Source of the DNA: JAIOZK01 sp964468645
Lineage (GTDB): Bacteria > Bacteroidota > Bacteroidia > Bacteroidales > JAIOZK01
Reading direction: 5' to 3'
NCBI GenBank assembly: GCA_964468645.1
Contig: CAYXUU010000019.1
Span: forward strand, 1-64,000
DNA: 64,000 bases
Shown piece by piece: positions 61,041-64,000 of the stretch (positions within the stretch are counted from its first letter, which is position 1; the number at the start of each line of letters is the position of its first letter). Both the position numbers and the translations under genes were made by a program. The notes beneath the pieces are model-generated. The model did not search any database. It saw only the letters and a list, made by a program, of their open reading frames with translations, and had not been told where the DNA came from.

Positions 61041-64000
61041 AATTTCTTTTTTAGTCCATACATTATTAAGCCTGAAGATTTTCCCTCTTCATCATCGTAG
61101 CCATAACTATCGATTAATAAGGGATAGTGTGTATTTCGACCAGGAATATTATTTGAATCAAAATCAGGATATCAGAAAGTCCCAAATTGATCCTGTCAGG
61201 CATTATCTGTATTCAGGAGGCTTTGAAAGAAGAAATCCATCGGAATTATTCAATACCGGTTATTACTTCGATACCAACCCCGATGTTGTAGATAAGGGTA
61301 TAAATCCATTAATTCATTACCTGAAATATGGAGAATCGGAAGGACGAAAACCACTACCAGATAACTGTGTATCCGAAGATGAAAAAGATGAATTGTCTTT
61401 AGGATCAGACAATTCAGAAAATAATGATTCCAATATTGTTGCAATTGATGATAATTTAAAGCAAGAAAAGGAGAACCTTGTAAACAGTGGTTTGTTTAAT
61501 GATGTTTATTATACAGATTATTATAAGGATATAGCTAAAGAGAGAATAGATCCGGTATTACATTATCTGAGGTTTGGGAAAAATGAAGGCAGAAATGCCG
61601 CATCAATAACTTACAATGAGATTAGCAATCAACTTCACCTCAATGAGTTTCTAAACAAGGGATTCATCCCAGGCAAGGGTTCAAATAAAAAATCAAAACC
61701 GAATATTCTTGTATGTGCACATGTTGTTGGAAAAATACTTGCCGGGGCAGAGAATAGTTTTATTGATCTTCTGGTTACATTCAAAGCAGTCGATTTCAAC
61801 CTGGTAGCATGTTTGCCGGGCTATAATGAGATTTACGTAAATACAATCCTTCCATACGTTACAAGGATTTATCTGGTGAATTATAAGTTGTTGAGTGAGA
61901 CTGGGGAAAGTCCAATCATTACTCGCAAAATTGAGAAGATTATTAAAACGGAAAAGATATCCCTTGTATATGTAAATACCATAATGATCAGAGAGCCCCT
62001 CACTGCAGCAAGAGCAATGGGTGTCCCCGGAATTACCCATGTCAGGGAATTGATCGCAGGTGATGAATATCTAGCAAAAGAGATCAATCAACCAAAAGAT
62101 GTTATACGATCAGAAACTATTAAACATAGTGATTATATAATTGCTAACTCAAAAATTGTTGCCGATTATTTCAGCAAGAAAAAAAGAACATTTGTTGTTC
62201 CCAATAGCATTAACCCTGATAAATACGACATCACAAATGATACTAATCCATCAGAAAAGATAAGGGTTGCAATGATCAGCAGTAATGTTCCCAAAAAAGG
62301 GATTTATGATTTTCTGGAGGTGGCAAGAATCTGCCTGCAGCAATCCGGAGAAATCGAGTTTCTGCTGATCGGGCCAAAGAATAAGTATATAGATGAGATA
62401 CATGGTCATAGTAAGGAAGGGCATTTGCCTGGGAATCTCGTATTTGTTGATTATGTAACCCAACCTCATCAGGCAGTTGCAAAAGCAAATATCATCGTGA
62501 ATTTTTCATGGTTCTCTGAATCATTCGGTCGTACTGTACTCGAAGGTATGGCGGCAGGAAGGCCCGTTGTTGCCTATGATTTTGGGGCTGTTTCAGCTTT
62601 GATCGAAAATGGAAAAAGTGGTTACCTGGTTCCTCACAGGGATGTAGAAGCAGCTGCAAGTAAAATTCTGAAACTCGCGAAAAACCCTGGTATAATTAAA
62701 CGAATGGGTGATGCTGGAAGGGAAATCGCGAACAAAAACTATTCAGACAGATATTATAACCAACAGCTTAAGGCAGTTATAGATAATATCTTAAAAGACT
62801 GGAAGAAAACCAGAAAGGAAAAACAACATGGATCAGGGAATGATTTAAAAGAGGACCTGAAGAGCATTGTAATAGGCGTCAGCCAGGTATCAGTTATTAT
62901 TCCGAATTATAATTACGCTGATTTTATCGAAGAACGATTGAGCAGTATAATAACTCAGACATTATCACCCATGGAAATAATATTCCTGGATGATGCTTCA
63001 TCAGATAATAGCTTAACAGTTGCTGAAGAAATTCTTAGCCAGGGTAATATACCTTACAAAATTATTAAGAATGAAACCAATCAGGGTACCTATAAACAAT
63101 GGTTAAAAGGTATCAGTGAGGCCCGGGGAAATCTTGTATGGATAGCAGAAGCAGATGATTCATCGCATCCGGAATTTCTGTATTATCTCCAAAACCGCTT
63201 ATTAAATGATAAGTCAGTGATGGCTTATTCCCAGTCTGCCAGATTAAATGGAGCGGGTCAGCTTATGGCCCCGCATAATTTATTTCATACAAACGACCTG
63301 GATACTAAACGTTGGTTGAATGATTATACTGAATTGGGACTCCGTGAGGTAGTGGATTATTTGTTTTACCGGAATTCCATTCCTAACGTTAGTGCATGTT
63401 TATTTAAAAAATCTATTCTTCAGGATGTTCCTGATGATCTACTGTCATACAAATATATAGGGGATTGGTTTTTATATTGCAACATACTGGGCAGAGGTAA
63501 AGTATCTTATATTTCTGGATCATTGAACCTGTTCAGGAGGCATGAACAAACTTTAACAAACATAAAGGGTAAAACACCAGAATACTTAAAGGAGCTTGTA
63601 AACCTGAAGGAATATATTGCAGGGGAATTTCCGGTACATCCTTTCCAGATCGACAGGATGATTGAATTTCTTAACAAAGATTTTAAAATAGAAGGAGTAA
63701 GTGTAAACGCAGATGTAAAGGATATAAAACAAGGCATAGAATCTATCAGAGAGAATGTTTCCGGACGAAAACGTTTGGTTTTTCTAACTACAAATGAAGC
63801 CTCCCACTGGGGTGGCAGTGAGCAATTATGGATTCAGACAGCCCGGAGATGCAGGGAGTTGGGTAACGATGTAATGGTGATCAATAAAAAATGGAAACCT
63901 GATCCATATTTTATATCGGATTTTACGGAAAAGGGAATTAAGGTTTTGTTTAAAGAAGATTTAAATTTTAATGAGGTTGTAAGGTTTAAACCGGATTTGT
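61030..64000 (+). CDS. Giant multi-domain glycosyltransferase (GT4-GT2-GT4...), 3' end cut by window
   Basis: The frame is open from 61030 to the end of the window (990 codons without a stop). The start is most likely TTG 61030 (LKNKISFLVHTLLSL); no ATG fits. Residues about 35-190 hold three ~45-residue modules with YYLNQNQDI...PVRHYLYSGGFERRNP, YYFDTNPDV...PLIHYLKYGESEGRKP and YYTDYYKDI...PVLHYLRFGKNEGRNA. Then a GT4-type domain (about 215-590: ILVCAHVV, THVRELIAGDEY, AMISSNVPKKG, SFGRTVLEGMAAGRPVVAY), a GT2 domain (from about 620: VSVIIPNYNY, LDDASSDNS, WIAEADDSSHPEF) and the beginning of a further GT (from about 913: FLTTNEASHWGGSEQLWIQ). It should build part of the surface glycan. Confidence 0.85.
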   Translation, partial: MKNKISFLVHTLLSLKIFPLHHRSHNYRLIRDSVYFDQEYYLNQNQDIRKSQIDPVRHYLYSGGFERRNPSELFNTGYYFDTNPDVVDKGINPLIHYLKYGESEGRKPLPDNCVSEDEKDELSLGSDNSENNDSNIVAIDDNLKQEKENLVNSGLFNDVYYTDYYKDIAKERIDPVLHYLRFGKNEGRNAASITYNEISNQLHLNEFLNKGFIPGKGSNKKSKPNILVCAHVVGKILAGAENSFIDLLVTFKAVDFNLVACLPGYNEIYVNTILPYVTRIYLVNYKLLSETGESPIITRKIEKIIKTEKISLVYVNTIMIREPLTAARAMGVPGITHVRELIAGDEYLAKEINQPKDVIRSETIKHSDYIIANSKIVADYFSKKKRTFVVPNSINPDKYDITNDTNPSEKIRVAMISSNVPKKGIYDFLEVARICLQQSGEIEFLLIGPKNKYIDEIHGHSKEGHLPGNLVFVDYVTQPHQAVAKANIIVNFSWFSESFGRTVLEGMAAGRPVVAYDFGAVSALIENGKSGYLVPHRDVEAAASKILKLAKNPGIIKRMGDAGREIANKNYSDRYYNQQLKAVIDNILKDWKKTRKEKQHGSGNDLKEDLKSIVIGVSQVSVIIPNYNYADFIEERLSSIITQTLSPMEIIFLDDASSDNSLTVAEEILSQGNIPYKIIKNETNQGTYKQWLKGISEARGNLVWIAEADDSSHPEFLYYLQNRLLNDKSVMAYSQSARLNGAGQLMAPHNLFHTNDLDTKRWLNDYTELGLREVVDYLFYRNSIPNVSACLFKKSILQDVPDDLLSYKYIGDWFLYCNILGRGKVSYISGSLNLFRRHEQTLTNIKGKTPEYLKELVNLKEYIAGEFPVHPFQIDRMIEFLNKDFKIEGVSVNADVKDIKQGIESIRENVSGRKRLVFLTTNEASHWGGSEQLWIQTARRCRELGNDVMVINKKWKPDPYFISDFTEKGIKVLFKEDLNFNEVVRFKPDL

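Noticed and set aside
1..64000. tRNA, rRNA, riboswitch, insertion sequence or prophage
   Set aside because: No tRNA-like cloverleaf, ribosomal RNA, transposase, integrase or phage structural gene was recognised; a computed covariance search would be needed for small RNAs.

Overview
The window looks like a chromosomal piece of a Bacteroidota bacterium, most likely of the Bacteroidales/Marinilabiliales type and not assigned further. The evidence is a type IX secretion (T9SS) protein PorQ, two secreted proteins with T9SS type A sorting domains, a short primary sigma factor without region 1.1, menaquinone-type MenG, a YidC with a large periplasmic domain, and several TAnnTTTG promoter elements of the Bacteroidota sigma-70 type. 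No rRNA, tRNA, CRISPR array, insertion sequence or prophage was recognised.

Layout. 1-10.5 kb: the end of nusB, a secreted DUF5060 glycoside hydrolase, aconitase with a DUF2807 lipoprotein, a large hybrid sensor kinase on the minus strand, and porQ. 10.6-12.9 kb: ispH-recF-DUF721. 12.9-17.7 kb (minus): a FAH-family hydrolase, a DEDDh exonuclease, a lipoylated E2 acyltransferase, and a glycosyltransferase fused to a degenerate phosphoglycosyltransferase-like half. 17.8-24.2 kb: a universal stress protein, a heavy-metal exporter, an Rrf2 regulator and a DmsABC-type molybdoenzyme, together suggesting an anaerobic respiration and stress block. 24.4-30.9 kb (minus): menG, an Nramp homologue lacking its metal motif, UspA, aroE, DUF368/PopT, a dihydroorotate dehydrogenase remnant and a TPR protein. 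31-34.2 kb: glmM, a small basic protein, recR and a MORN-repeat protein. 34.3-39.6 kb (minus): a dapF-GNAT-mltG-DUF2279-HAD-CoA transferase run. 39.8-47.7 kb: htrA, rpoD, gap, pyrG and yidC. 47.7-56.4 kb: a methyltransferase, a TonB receptor, an AraC regulator and a 1089-residue T9SS cargo protein. 56.7-64 kb: a surface-glycan export and modification locus (sulfotransferase, Wzm/Wzt-like ABC transporter, two decayed genes, and a giant multi-domain glycosyltransferase that runs off the window).

The most unusual signal lies between genes. Three spacers (24276-24400, 45587-45677, 51252-51342) each start at or within a few bases of the 3' end of a gene and hold degenerate heptamers kept in strict 7-base register. 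In the first two, one strand carries AGTT-type heptamers that turn into AACT-type heptamers across a loop that is itself in register, so the RNA can fold into a long hairpin. The words differ between spacers but the 7-base rule is the same. Other points of interest are a promoter interleaved with the rpoD terminator, two partial copies of a repeat separated by a segment with inverted ends at 51.25-51.5 kb, and clear gene decay in the glycan locus.
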